Source: Mycobacterium sp. UM_CSW
GTDB lineage: Bacteria; Actinomycetota; Actinomycetes; Mycobacteriales; Mycobacteriaceae
Assembly: GCF_000455205.1 (NCBI RefSeq)
Contig: NZ_AUWQ01000019.1
Coordinates: 1-64,000 of the forward strand
Direction: 5' to 3'
DNA: 64,000 nt
Positions 56,034 to 64,000 of this stretch are shown here, piece by piece. Within the stretch, counting starts at the first letter, position 1. Each line of letters starts with the position of its first letter. A program made the translations under genes and the position numbers. The notes beneath the pieces are model-generated. The model did not search any database, was not told the DNA's origin, and saw only the letters and a list, made by a program, of their open reading frames with translations.

Positions 56034-56498
56034 CTACCGGCTAGCGGGTATGCGGGGTGCGGCCGGTTCCTCAGCGGGCACGCTGACGTCCGGGAAGGCA
56101 TTGATGAGGGCGCGGGCCCGTGCGTGATTCCAACGCCGGATGGTACCGGCGGCATGAGCCGCGACCAGGCCGCAGACGAGGCCCAGGTTGGCGAGCAGGG
56201 CCACGCTCAGCAGAAAAGCGATCAGGCGGGCACCGGCGTTACGGGCATCCACGTCCTCGAAGAGGATGACCGAAATGGCCTCGGCGGCCAGCAGGGTTTG
56301 GACGACGACGAATACCGCCGCCGGCAGGATCGCGCGCTTGACTGCATCGGCCGCTTCGGTGGCCGGAATGGAAGCCGCCTTCCGGGCGATGATCGGCACG
56401 TCCGTGTACCCCTTAACTGCGTGCTGGGTCCGTCGTTGACCAGTCTGACGAAACACCGGCAGACCCGCATTGCCGCTAGCGGCCGGATCGTGATTCAT
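56034..56498 (-). CDS. Two-helix membrane protein, unknown
   Basis: A 154-residue protein with two membrane helices (VFVVVQTLLAAEAISVILF and LIAFLLSVALLANLGLVCGLVAA) separated by a short acidic loop. The basic N- and C-terminal tails are likely cytosolic. The last codons (IPASR and stop) are formed by the palindrome at 56035, so that site overlaps the coding end. ATG 56498 is chosen; other starts cannot be excluded. No family is recognised. Confidence 0.55.
   Translation of the reverse strand: MNHDPAASGNAGLPVFRQTGQRRTQHAVKGYTDVPIIARKAASIPATEAADAVKRAILPAAVFVVVQTLLAAEAISVILFEDVDARNAGARLIAFLLSVALLANLGLVCGLVAAHAAGTIRRWNHARARALINAFPDVSVPAEEPAAPRIPASR
56035..56050. promoter_or_regulatory. Putative regulon palindrome, 16 bp, identical to 22585 site
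   Basis: TACCGGCTAGCGGGTA is the same 16-mer as the site before the GAF kinase gene 33.4 kb away. It overlaps the last codons of the two-helix membrane protein gene and lies 125 bases before the 46-residue ORF, so it probably controls the latter. Confidence 0.65.
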
Positions 56499-56564
56499 GC
56501 TGGCGGGGGCCGATGATCCCGAGACCAGCCAAATCAGCTGCGGCACAACTTGATCGGATGAGCC

Positions 56565-56580
56565 TTCCGGCTAACCAGTA
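56565..56580. promoter_or_regulatory. Putative regulon palindrome (variant)
   Basis: TTCCGGCTAACCAGTA matches the 16-bp consensus at 12 positions. It lies between the divergent two-helix protein (67 bases) and the lipase (111 bases) and could serve both. Confidence 0.45.
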
Positions 56581-56690
56581 GTGCGCCGCCCCTGCGAACC
56601 CGACCATCAGACTGCGGCTGGCAATGAAGACCCGCGACGCCCAGGACCGCCATTGTCGACGTGATACGCGTTATCCGAAGGCGGTGGGAC

Positions 56691-57530
56691 ATGGTGCAGG
56701 CGCAGCCGACAGTGCGGCAACTGACACGCGGGCTCGGGGGCGCCCGGACGGCATTTCAGACGGCGGTACGCGTCGCGAAGGTCCAGGCGCGCGAGGTTGC
56801 GCTGATGTTGTCGGTGCCCGCGACGGCGCCAGTGCGCCTCATCCGCGGCGACTACGAAACCGCGAACGCCGTGGAGTCGCAGCCGCCAGCGCGCGCCTCG
56901 GCGCAGCCGCCGGTGCTGCTCGTGCACGGCTTCGGCGGTGGCAAGTCCAGCTGGTCCTCGGTGGCGCAGGCCCTGCGCGCGCGGGGCCTGAGCGTGGACG
57001 CGATGGCATACGCACCGGCCGGAAACTCGGTGGAGCAGCTCGCCGGCCGGCTCGTCGACCACGTGCAAACGATGCTGTTCTCCACCGGCGCGGCCAAGGT
57101 GCATCTGGTCGGGCACAGCCTGGGCGGCGTCATCATCGCGCAGGCGATTTCGGACCCGCGCTTGCGCGGACGAGTCGATACCGTGATTACGCTGGGCTCG
57201 CCGTTCGGTGGGTCGCCGTGGGCGGACGCGCTGCCGGTTGTCGACATGGTCCGGGCGCTGCGGGCGGGATCACCGCTGTTGAGCCGCTTGGCGTCCACAC
57301 CCTTACCCGAGGGGGTGCGCTGGCTGTCGGTGACGGCCGCGCTAGACATCGTCGTGCCGGGCCTGCGGTCGGTGCCTCCCCACCCGCAGGCGAAGACCGT
57401 CACGATCAGCGGCGTGGGGCATCTCGGGATGCTCCTGAGCCCCCACGTAATTCGATACATCACGGCCGCATTGTGCGCGGAACCTTCGGCGACCGACGCC
57501 GAGCCGGCCGTGTTGCAGAACGCCTCTTGA
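56691..57530 (+). CDS. Secreted or membrane-associated lipase (alpha/beta hydrolase)
   Basis: A 279-residue alpha/beta hydrolase similar to EstA/triacylglycerol lipases and PGAP1-like proteins. The oxyanion motif is LLVHGFGGGKSSWSS and the nucleophile Ser is in VGHSLGGVI; Asp and His candidates are in ALDIVVPG and ISGVGHLGM. It starts at ATG 56691 after GGTGGGAC, or GTG 56661. No obvious signal peptide. It probably hydrolyses lipid esters. The palindrome at 56565 is upstream. Confidence 0.78.
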   Translation: MVQAQPTVRQLTRGLGGARTAFQTAVRVAKVQAREVALMLSVPATAPVRLIRGDYETANAVESQPPARASAQPPVLLVHGFGGGKSSWSSVAQALRARGLSVDAMAYAPAGNSVEQLAGRLVDHVQTMLFSTGAAKVHLVGHSLGGVIIAQAISDPRLRGRVDTVITLGSPFGGSPWADALPVVDMVRALRAGSPLLSRLASTPLPEGVRWLSVTAALDIVVPGLRSVPPHPQAKTVTISGVGHLGMLLSPHVIRYITAALCAEPSATDAEPAVLQNAS

Positions 57531-57568
57531 CCATCACCTTATCCATCCACCCCCAACTGGGAGGACCG

Positions 57569-58897
57569 TTGAGCAACTCGCACATCGACCCCAACGCCGA
57601 CCCCAGCAGGCGTGCGTGGTTGGCATGCCCGAATTGTTTTCACGGCGCCGGCTGCGCCGAATGCCACAATCGACGGAACTGCGATACGCACTGGCAATAT
57701 CTGCTGAAAAGCACTGCGACGCGGGTCTTTTTGCAATGCCCGACATGCCACTGCGTGTGGACGGTCGACACATCGGAGCGGGCCCGGCGGGCGGCCACGA
57801 TGATACTCGGGAAGACTGGCCGTGGCGCCGCCCCGGAACCCATGGCGACGAGCGACCGCGAGTGCGACGGCGCGGTCATCGCCACGGTGGCGCTCGGCAA
57901 CGGCGCGCGCGACATCGTGACAAGCCCGAGCGGCGAGCTGGTCTACGTGCTGACCACCGATGCGGTCAAGGCCATCAATGATCGGCACCAAGTCGTCGCG
58001 TCGGTTCCGATCCCAGCGGAGGAACCGAAGCAGATGATGATGAGCTCGGACGGCAGCCGCATTTACGTCACCGGATACGACGCCGCGCTGTCGATCATCG
58101 ATACCGCCCGCATGACCGCGAAAAGCGTTGCCAAGCAGCGCACCACGGCGGCCGCGGTCAGCCCGGACGGCAATCACATTTACCTAGCCCACGGTGACGG
58201 TGGCAGCGCCTGGGTGTCGGCCGTCCGCGCGGACGGGTCCGCCGTCGCTTTCGCCGCGGTCGACGGGTTCAGCACCGGGATGGCCGTCAGCCCGAACGGA
58301 CGTCGCCTGTATGTCGCGTCCGCTTGTCTCAACCCTCAGGGCGGGGCTGGCAGCATCACCGTCATCGACACGGCCAGTTTCAAATCCGTTGACTCGATCG
58401 CGGTTGGCGGGGCCCCGGACGCAGTCTCGATAGACGCCGAAGGCCTGCTCTACGTCACCCACTTCCACACCAACACCGTCACCGTGGTCGATCCCGGCAC
58501 CCATTGCGGCATAGCGATAGAACTGAACGACGCCCCGATGGAAGTAGCGGCCCGCCCACAAACCGAATTCATCTACACGGCCAACTCGCACTCCGTGACC
58601 TCGATCGATACGACGACCTCAGCAACCACCAGCATCATGCTCGGTGAGCTACCGCGGCGCCTCGCGATCAGCAACGACGGGCGACGTTTGTATGCAACCG
58701 ATTTCGCGCACGGGACGCTATGGTGTGTCGACACCTCGAACAACGCCGTCCTCGCCACCCTCGAGGTCTGCGCCCACCCGGCAGCGGTGCACCTCAGCGC
58801 AGATGGCGAGTTCCTGTATGTGACAGACTCGCGTGACGGGACCCTGACCGTCGTCGCAACGGCGATGCTGCAAATCAATTCGCCCGAGGCGAGATGA
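57569..58897 (+). CDS. Zinc-ribbon/YVTN beta-propeller protein
   Basis: A 442-residue protein. The first 70 residues carry CPNCFHGAGCAECHNRRNC and CPTCHCVW, a probable zinc-binding unit. The remainder is a YVTN-type propeller with repeats such as SSDGSRIYVTG, SPNGRRLYVAS and SADGEFLYVTD. A TTG at 57569 with GGGAGGA three bases upstream is the best start; the spacing is short. It relates to the propeller at 7.9 kb but has the extra zinc module. It follows the lipase by 38 bases. Function unknown. Confidence 0.75.
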   Translation: MSNSHIDPNADPSRRAWLACPNCFHGAGCAECHNRRNCDTHWQYLLKSTATRVFLQCPTCHCVWTVDTSERARRAATMILGKTGRGAAPEPMATSDRECDGAVIATVALGNGARDIVTSPSGELVYVLTTDAVKAINDRHQVVASVPIPAEEPKQMMMSSDGSRIYVTGYDAALSIIDTARMTAKSVAKQRTTAAAVSPDGNHIYLAHGDGGSAWVSAVRADGSAVAFAAVDGFSTGMAVSPNGRRLYVASACLNPQGGAGSITVIDTASFKSVDSIAVGGAPDAVSIDAEGLLYVTHFHTNTVTVVDPGTHCGIAIELNDAPMEVAARPQTEFIYTANSHSVTSIDTTTSATTSIMLGELPRRLAISNDGRRLYATDFAHGTLWCVDTSNNAVLATLEVCAHPAAVHLSADGEFLYVTDSRDGTLTVVATAMLQINSPEAR

Positions 58898-59054
58898 GGT
58901 TCATGCCGGCATGCACCGAACGGGTTTGGGGGCTAACTCTGACACTCGCCCAGGAACGGGCGGGCGGAACCGCGCCCGACGGACGGAGCGGACGCAGGTC
59001 GGTGACGGTTTTGCGGCGGCGCCGATCGCGTATCGAGCGAGCCTTCGAGCTGCC

Positions 59055-59810
59055 TTAGGAGATGAGCTGGGCGACGAACATGGGGTGCACCAGTAACGCG
59101 ATACCGAGGACGACCAGCGTCGCCGCCGTGAGACGGCGTAGCTGATCGCCGAACGGGGCGATCTTTTCCAGCCAGATGACCACCGACAGCGCCAGCATCC
59201 ATCCCAATTGCATTGTGCCAAAGGTGATCAGCAGCAGCATCAGCATCCAACAGGAACCGAGACAGTAGATGCCGTAGCGCCCTCCGGCAAGCATCGCCCC
59301 CGAGCGGCGGTGGGCATGTTCGCCCGGCGCGCCGGGCGCGAATATGGGGCGACGGCAGTGGTGCAGGCATATTGACTTGAACCGGGTGAGCTGATGCAGA
59401 CCGGCGAGCACCGCGACCGTGCCTGCGACCCGACCCGCCCACGGGCAGCTGTGCACCACCGGGTTCAGGCGGTTCGATACCACGAACGCCGGCACGCCCA
59501 CCACGCTCCACACGGCCAGGTAGCCCGCGACGAAGAGGACCGCTGCAACGACGTTGCCGGCGGCGGCGCGAACGTAGCGACCGACAACGGGCAGTACCGC
59601 GGGAAGCATCATCGCCGCCATCATCGCCACCCACGCCACGAGGAATGCGGCCAACGGCATCGTGGATTCGGTGTCCACCGGCATTGGGTCGCCGCGCATG
59701 CCCGCGGCACTGACCATCGACCACCACCAGCCCAGTCCGGCCAAAACCAGCAGCAATGCCGGCAACCAGATTTGAGTCCGCGACCGCCCACGTCCCTGGC
59801 CGTTGTCCAC
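59055..59810 (-). CDS. DUF2182 metal-binding membrane protein
   Basis: A 251-residue protein with about six membrane helices and conserved family features: WVAMMAAMMLPAVLP and CLHHCRRP. DUF2182 proteins are predicted metal-binding integral membrane proteins. It starts at GTG 59810 and is divergent from the csoR operon, with the CsoR operator between them at 59857, so it is probably copper-regulated. M. tuberculosis has an integral membrane gene in the csoR-ctpV locus, though arranged differently. Confidence 0.78.
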   Translation of the reverse strand: MDNGQGRGRSRTQIWLPALLLVLAGLGWWWSMVSAAGMRGDPMPVDTESTMPLAAFLVAWVAMMAAMMLPAVLPVVGRYVRAAAGNVVAAVLFVAGYLAVWSVVGVPAFVVSNRLNPVVHSCPWAGRVAGTVAVLAGLHQLTRFKSICLHHCRRPIFAPGAPGEHAHRRSGAMLAGGRYGIYCLGSCWMLMLLLITFGTMQLGWMLALSVVIWLEKIAPFGDQLRRLTAATLVVLGIALLVHPMFVAQLIS

Positions 59811-59856
59811 TAAAGCCGCTCCCTTCGATTGCTCCCAAACCGCGATTGAGTCCCAC

Positions 59857-59882
59857 TACCCCACCCCGGGTGGGGTGGGGTA
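59857..59882. promoter_or_regulatory. CsoR operator and overlapping promoter
   Basis: Arms TACCCCACCCC and GGGGTGGGGTA (11 bp) flank the 4-base spacer GGGT. This matches the known CsoR box of GTAGCCCACCCC.. and its complement, in general terms. The right end overlaps TATGAT (59881-59886), a good -10 element, so repressor binding would block the csoR promoter. It also lies close to the divergent DUF2182 gene start at 59810. Confidence 0.8.
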
Positions 59883-59920
59883 TGATGGGTCGTGACCGGC
59901 ATTGACAGGAGTTGTGGGTT

Positions 59921-60280
59921 ATGGACGAAGATTTGACGGCCAAAAAGCACGCGGCGCTCAACCGACTCAAGACGGTTCGGGGCCACCTCGACGGCATCAT
60001 TCGGATGCTGGAGTCCGACGCGTATTGCGTGGACGTGATGAAGCAGATTTCGGCCGTGCAGTCCTCGTTGGAGCGGGCGAACCGCGTGATGTTGCACAAC
60101 CACCTGGAGACGTGTTTTTCGTCGGCGGTGCTCGATGGGCGTGGCCAAGCGGCCATCGAGGAATTGATCGATGCCGTCAAGTTCACTCCGGCATTGACCG
60201 GCCCGCAGGCCGTGCTGGGCGGTGCGGCGGTGGGCGAACCTGCCGACAAAGAACCGGCCGCGGCAGGCCGCCGGGGGTAA
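59921..60280 (+). CDS. csoR: Copper-sensing repressor CsoR
   Basis: A 119-residue DUF156-family repressor. The Cu(I) ligands are C36 (YCVDVM), H61 and C65 (NHLETC), the same positions as in M. tuberculosis CsoR. The helical core is KTVRGHLDGIIRMLESDAYC. The ATG at 59921 is preferred over TTG 59912. It releases DNA upon Cu(I) binding. The operator at 59857 is immediately upstream, and the copper exporter operon follows. Confidence 0.93.
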   Translation: MDEDLTAKKHAALNRLKTVRGHLDGIIRMLESDAYCVDVMKQISAVQSSLERANRVMLHNHLETCFSSAVLDGRGQAAIEELIDAVKFTPALTGPQAVLGGAAVGEPADKEPAAAGRRG

Positions 60281-60362
60281 CGGCCGCCGGTTTTTCTTAG
60301 GGCGCGATTGGCTATGCACGCCGCCGCACGGCGCGGCGACGAAATGAAAGGAAGCGTTGAAG

Positions 60363-60638
60363 ATGGTTGCGTTGCATGGATTTATGGCCAAGGCGGTGCC
60401 CACCGTGGTGACCGGAGCGGTGGGTGTCGCGGCCTACGAGGCAGTGCGCAAGGGGGTGGCCAAAGTTCCGTTGCGCGCGGCGACCGTCAGCCTCACCGCC
60501 TGGGGCATGCGCGTAGCCCGCGAGGCCGAGCGCAAGGCCGGCGAAAGCGCCGAGCGGGCGCGGTTAACGGCCGCCGACCTGATCGCCGAGGCCAAAGAAC
60601 GCGTCGGTGACGAGGCCCCAGCGGCGGGGACGAGCTGA
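60363..60638 (+). CDS. DUF1490-family small protein (Rv0968 type)
   Basis: A 91-residue protein that begins [21 protein letters not shown] and continues as a helical, Ala/Glu-rich sequence with [21 protein letters not shown]. Members sit between csoR and ctpV in M. tuberculosis (Rv0968). GAAAGGAAG lies eight bases before the ATG. Function unknown, but copper-linked by context. Confidence 0.8.
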   Translation: MVALHGFMAKAVPTVVTGAVGVAAYEAVRKGVAKVPLRAATVSLTAWGMRVAREAERKAGESAERARLTAADLIAEAKERVGDEAPAAGTS

Positions 60639-60648
60639 GGAAACACCC

Positions 60649-63078
60649 ATGACCACTGAAACCGTAACTGACGGCGACGTCGCGCTCAGAGTTGTCTCCG
60701 CCGCTTCCGGGCGAATGCGCGTGCGTGCCACAGGGTTTCACTTCGACGAGGTTCGGGCCGTCGCGATCGAGGACACGGTCGCGAAGGTGACCGGCGTGCG
60801 CGCGGTGTATGCCTATCCGCGGACGGCGTCGGTGGTGATCTCGTATTCGCCCGAAAGCTGCGACACCGCTGCAGTTTTGACGGCAATCGCCGACGCGCAG
60901 CACATTCCCGCGGAATCAGTGCCCGCACGTGCCCCCCACTCGGCCGACGTCGGCAACACCGACGTGATGCGAAAGATCACGGACGGCATTCGTCGCATGT
61001 TCGGCCGCTCACCGGATGGTGATAAGCCGACCATGACCGGTGGCGGCTGTTCATCAGGTCAGTCTAGCTGCGGTCAGCTGTCGCCGCGCGAGGACAACCA
61101 ACGTCAGCGGCGCACGTGGCTGCGGCGGCTGTGGCTGGCCATGCCGCTGGGGCTACTGGCGTCAGGCGTTTCGATGTTTTTCGGCGCTCACCCCTGGGCG
61201 GGGTGGTTGGCCTTCGCCGCGACGCTACCGGTGCAGTTCGTCGCGGGATGGCCGTTCCTCAAGGGGGCCGTCCAGCAGGCACGGGCATTGACTGCCAACA
61301 TGGACACGCTGATCACGCTAGGCACTCTGACCGCGTTCTTTTACTCCACCTATGAGCTAATCGCCGGTGGGCCACTGTTTTTCGACACCGCGGCGTTGAT
61401 CATCGCCTTCGTGGTGCTGGGCCGCTATTTCGAGGCCAGGGCCACGGGCAAGGCATCTGAGGCAATCAGCAGGCTGTTGGAGATGGGCGCCAAGGAAGCC
61501 TGCCTGCTCGTGGACGGCCAGGAACTCCTCGTCCCTGTCGATCGGGTGCAAGTCGGAGACCTGGTGCGGGTGAGGCCGGGAGAGAAAATCCCGGTTGACG
61601 GTCAGGTGGTCGACGGACGCGCCGCCGTGGATGAGTCGATGCTGACCGGCGAGTCGGTCCCCGTCGAGAAGACCCTGGGCGACCAAGTCGCCGGGGCAAC
61701 GGTCAACCTCGATGGAGTCCTCACGGTGCGCGCCACCGCCGTCGGGGCCGACACCGCGCTGGCCCAGATCGTTCGTCTGGTCGAGCAAGCCCAGGGCGGC
61801 AAGGCTCCCGTGCAGCGCTTGGCCGACCGGGTCTCGGCGGTGTTCGTCCCGGCCGTCGTCGGGGTTGCGGTTGCGACGTTCGCCGGGTGGACGCTGCTCG
61901 CTGCCAACCCGGTCGCCGGCATGACCGCAGCGGTGGCGGTGCTGATCATCGCGTGCCCGTGTGCGCTGGGCCTCGCCACCCCCACCGCGATCACGGTCGG
62001 CACCGGGCGGGGTGCCGACGTGGGGATCCTGGTCAAGGGCGGTGAAGTGCTGGAAACCTCCAAGAAGATCGACACCGTGGTGTTCGACAAGACCGGCACC
62101 CTCACCCGCGCCCAAATGCGGCTCACCGACGTGGTTCCCGGCAAGCGCCGACAGCCCGATCACGTCCTGCGGATCGCCGCCGCGGTCGAGTCAGGCTCCG
62201 AACATCCCATCGGCGCCGCCATTGTCGCCGGTGCCCGCGAACGGGAATTGCAGATACCGGCCGCGACCGCGTTCGCCAACCTGGCCGGCCACGGGGTGCG
62301 AGCCGAAATCGATGGCCACCCGGTACTCGTCGGGCGGCGCAAGCTTATCGACGAGGAGGGTCTGGAATTGCCCGACCACCTTGCAGACGCGGCCACCGAG
62401 CTCGAAGAGCAAGGTCGCACCGCGGTTTTCGTCGGCCGCGACAGCCAGGTGGTCGGTGTGCTTGCGGTCGCCGACACGGTCAAACACGACGCCACCGACG
62501 TCGTCGCTCAGCTACACGCAATGGGGCTGCAAGTCGCGATGATCACCGGCGACAACGCCCGCACGGCTGCGGCGATCGCCCAGCAGGTCGGCATCGACCG
62601 AGTGCTCGCTGAGGTCTTGCCCGAAGACAAGGTCACCGCGATTCGGGCACTCCAGGGCGAGGGCCGGGTGGTCGCGATGGTCGGCGATGGCGTCAACGAC
62701 GCGCCGGCGCTGGTGCAGGCCGATTTGGGAATCGCGATCGGCACCGGTACCGACGTGGCCATCGAGGCCTCCGACATCACGCTGATGTCGGGCCGGCTCG
62801 ACGGGGTCGTGCAGGCGATCGAGCTGTCCAGGCAGACCCTGCGCACGATCTATCAGAACCTCGGCTGGGCGTTCGGATACAACACCGCCGCTATCCCCCT
62901 TGCCGCGCTCGGCTTGCTCAATCCCGTAATCGCCGGCGCCGCGATGGGATTCTCCTCGGTCAGCGTGGTGACCAACTCGCTACGGTTACGCCGCTTCGGG
63001 CGCAACACGCGACCGCTCACACGGGCCACGGATCTGGTTGGGGCAGAACATAACAACGCAATTGCTGCTGGATTTTAG
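60649..63078 (+). CDS. ctpV: Copper-exporting P1B-type ATPase CtpV
   Basis: An 809-residue P-type ATPase. It has an N-terminal heavy-metal-associated-like region, a Cys-rich patch ([12 protein letters not shown]), the metal site CPC in [14 protein letters not shown], the phosphorylated Asp in [11 protein letters not shown], the HP motif in SGSEHPIGA and the nucleotide motif [10 protein letters not shown]. It exports Cu(I) across the plasma membrane with ATP. The order csoR-DUF1490-ctpV matches M. tuberculosis Rv0967-Rv0969. Confidence 0.93.
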   Translation: MTTETVTDGDVALRVVSAASGRMRVRATGFHFDEVRAVAIEDTVAKVTGVRAVYAYPRTASVVISYSPESCDTAAVLTAIADAQHIPAESVPARAPHSADVGNTDVMRKITDGIRRMFGRSPDGDKPTMTGGGCSSGQSSCGQLSPREDNQRQRRTWLRRLWLAMPLGLLASGVSMFFGAHPWAGWLAFAATLPVQFVAGWPFLKGAVQQARALTANMDTLITLGTLTAFFYSTYELIAGGPLFFDTAALIIAFVVLGRYFEARATGKASEAISRLLEMGAKEACLLVDGQELLVPVDRVQVGDLVRVRPGEKIPVDGQVVDGRAAVDESMLTGESVPVEKTLGDQVAGATVNLDGVLTVRATAVGADTALAQIVRLVEQAQGGKAPVQRLADRVSAVFVPAVVGVAVATFAGWTLLAANPVAGMTAAVAVLIIACPCALGLATPTAITVGTGRGADVGILVKGGEVLETSKKIDTVVFDKTGTLTRAQMRLTDVVPGKRRQPDHVLRIAAAVESGSEHPIGAAIVAGARERELQIPAATAFANLAGHGVRAEIDGHPVLVGRRKLIDEEGLELPDHLADAATELEEQGRTAVFVGRDSQVVGVLAVADTVKHDATDVVAQLHAMGLQVAMITGDNARTAAAIAQQVGIDRVLAEVLPEDKVTAIRALQGEGRVVAMVGDGVNDAPALVQADLGIAIGTGTDVAIEASDITLMSGRLDGVVQAIELSRQTLRTIYQNLGWAFGYNTAAIPLAALGLLNPVIAGAAMGFSSVSVVTNSLRLRRFGRNTRPLTRATDLVGAEHNNAIAAGF

Positions 63079-63089
63079 GAGGAAATGCG

Positions 63090-63332
63090 ATGACGACGTG
63101 GTTCAGCGGACACGGCTGGGGCTGGTGCAACATGATGGTCAATGCTCCGGCCATGGTGCTGATATGGGGCGCCCTGATCACCATCTTAGTCCTTGCGTTG
63201 CGCACCGCCTTCACCCGGCCTGGCGATCCGGCGGCCCCGACGGGCGCCGTCGCCGCTCGGCATGAAGGCGTGGCGGTCGCTCCCAGCACTCGAAGCGAAT
63301 TCGATGACAACTATCACCGCCGGTTGATGTGA
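63090..63332 (+). CDS. Small membrane protein of the copper operon
   Basis: An 80-residue protein with one membrane helix (MVLIWGALITILVLALRTAF) and N-terminal GHGWGWCNMM, whose His, Trp and Met residues could bind metal. The C-terminal tail EFDDNYHRRLM fits a SHOCT-like ending. AGGAGGAAA precedes the ATG, 12 bases after ctpV. Probably co-transcribed with ctpV. Confidence 0.7.
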   Translation: MTTWFSGHGWGWCNMMVNAPAMVLIWGALITILVLALRTAFTRPGDPAAPTGAVAARHEGVAVAPSTRSEFDDNYHRRLM

Positions 63333-63402
63333 TTGCCAGCAAGGCTTGGGCGCCAACCTTATTCGTGCAGGGAAGTTATCGCGCTGACCAGGAGGTCATC
63401 AC

Positions 63403-63981
63403 ATGGCTAAATACACTCGACGGGCAGCGCTCGCCTTCCTCGGTGCCGGCACGGTGATGGGTATCGGGTACGCGCTTCGCGGAACCCTCGGGTTACCGGT
63501 CCTACGCATCCGGCTGACCGATGGCGGCATGATGGGTGCCAGTCCGGCGGACATGAGCCTCTACATGGACATGTTCAACCGCCACACGGAGATCACCCGC
63601 ACGGTCGAGGAGATTCCCGGCGGCGTCCGCACCACCACGCAGTCGAACGCGGCTGATCTCGCCGCCCAACTGCACGCACACGTGTCGAGCATGTATTCCC
63701 ACCTTGACGGCGGCTCCGAAGTGATGTGCATGAGCCAAAGCCTGCCGACGCTATTCCGGAACGCCGGCGGATACCGACGCCAATTGACCTTCACGCCAAC
63801 GGGCGTCGTCGCCGAGGAAACGTCGGACGATCCCGCCCTGACCGAAGCCATCCGTGCACACGCCCGCGAAGTCACCGGGTTCGTGCGCGACGGAATGCCC
63901 GCAATGATGCAGGGCATGATGGGCGGTTCCGGGGGAATGATGGGGCCCGGCGGCATGATGGGACCAGGCACACGACCATAG
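63403..63981 (+). CDS. Exported Met-rich, copper-linked protein
   Basis: A 192-residue protein. The N-terminus KYTRRAALAFLGAG resembles a twin-arginine signal. The mature part has MGASPADMSLYMDMFNRH, and the C-terminus is rich in Met-Met-Gly (MMQGMMGGSGGMMGPGGMMG), well suited to Cu(I) binding. CAGGAGG precedes the ATG. It follows the copper ATPase operon by 70 bases and could buffer or deliver copper outside the membrane. The family is not recognised. Confidence 0.65.
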   Translation: MAKYTRRAALAFLGAGTVMGIGYALRGTLGLPVLRIRLTDGGMMGASPADMSLYMDMFNRHTEITRTVEEIPGGVRTTTQSNAADLAAQLHAHVSSMYSHLDGGSEVMCMSQSLPTLFRNAGGYRRQLTFTPTGVVAEETSDDPALTEAIRAHAREVTGFVRDGMPAMMQGMMGGSGGMMGPGGMMGPGTRP

Positions 63982-64000
63982 GCGTGCCGCTCAGCCGACC

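Noticed and set aside
56471-56484. TGCCGCTAGCGGCC as another regulon palindrome
   Set aside because: The ends are TGCC/GGCC, not TACC/GGTA, and it falls inside or at the edge of the coding sequence of the two-helix protein.
60258-60300. Intrinsic terminator after csoR (GC run then TTTTT)
   Set aside because: The GC-rich repeats are mostly direct (GGCCGCCGG twice) and not complementary, so no convincing stem forms; the operon likely continues.

Overview
The window is high-GC actinobacterial DNA and reads as a slow-growing Mycobacterium. It has a PE/PPE pair of the PPE-SVP type, an MmpS/MmpL pair, a second MmpL, an LpqV-type lipoprotein, an Ndh that closely matches the M. tuberculosis enzyme, and a csoR-ctpV copper locus. 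The block at 1.1-9.0 kb appears to match, gene for gene, the M. tuberculosis Rv1057-Rv1064c neighbourhood as I remember it. No rRNA, tRNA, CRISPR array, insertion sequence or phage gene was recognised. Family names come from reading the translations; no database search was run.

Layout. 0-1 kb: rhodanese and cysteine dioxygenase (sulfur metabolism). 1.1-9.0 kb: lpqV, two patatin-like lipases, a class II amidotransferase, an SRPBCC protein, a DapB-like reductase, FadD14 and a beta-propeller. 9.5-17.3 kb: methyltransferase, amtB-glnK, flavin monooxygenase, P450 and a three-gene dienelactone-hydrolase/DUF6295/DUF427 operon. 17.4-22.4 kb: a signalling group with a NarL/LuxR response regulator, a SigH-like sigma factor, a single-domain receiver, an HtrA protease and a GAF histidine kinase. 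22.6-25.7 kb: AhpD-like protein, PE/PPE pair and a decayed P450. 25.6-30.8 kb: an aromatic-ring degradation operon. 31.2-34.6 kb: mmpS-mmpL. 35.3-42.4 kb: ndh, a giant histidine kinase with five tandem GAF domains, and a hydrolase-cyclase fusion. 43-46 kb: aldehyde dehydrogenase and a pyruvate decarboxylase-type enzyme. 46.3-49.6 kb: VapBC, glycosyltransferase, GAP-family membrane protein and a Cys-rich protein. 50-55.4 kb: an ACP-FAAL-type III PKS-MmpL operon. 55.6-58.9 kb: small proteins, a lipase and a zinc-ribbon beta-propeller. 59-64 kb: copper resistance locus.

The most interesting signal is a recurrent palindrome, consensus TACCSGCTAGCSGGTA with 15-17 base variants. It has the 7-2-7 shape of NarL/LuxR-family operators. 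Copies lie about 60-250 bases before the sigma factor/receiver pair, htrA, the histidine kinase, the AhpD-like gene, the PE/PPE pair, the aromatic operon, the aldehyde dehydrogenase/decarboxylase pair, the type III PKS operon and the small-protein/lipase genes. I infer one undescribed two-component regulon that joins stress signalling, respiratory or fermentative metabolism and lipid synthesis and export. The NarL-type regulator and the GAF kinases encoded here are natural candidates to control it.
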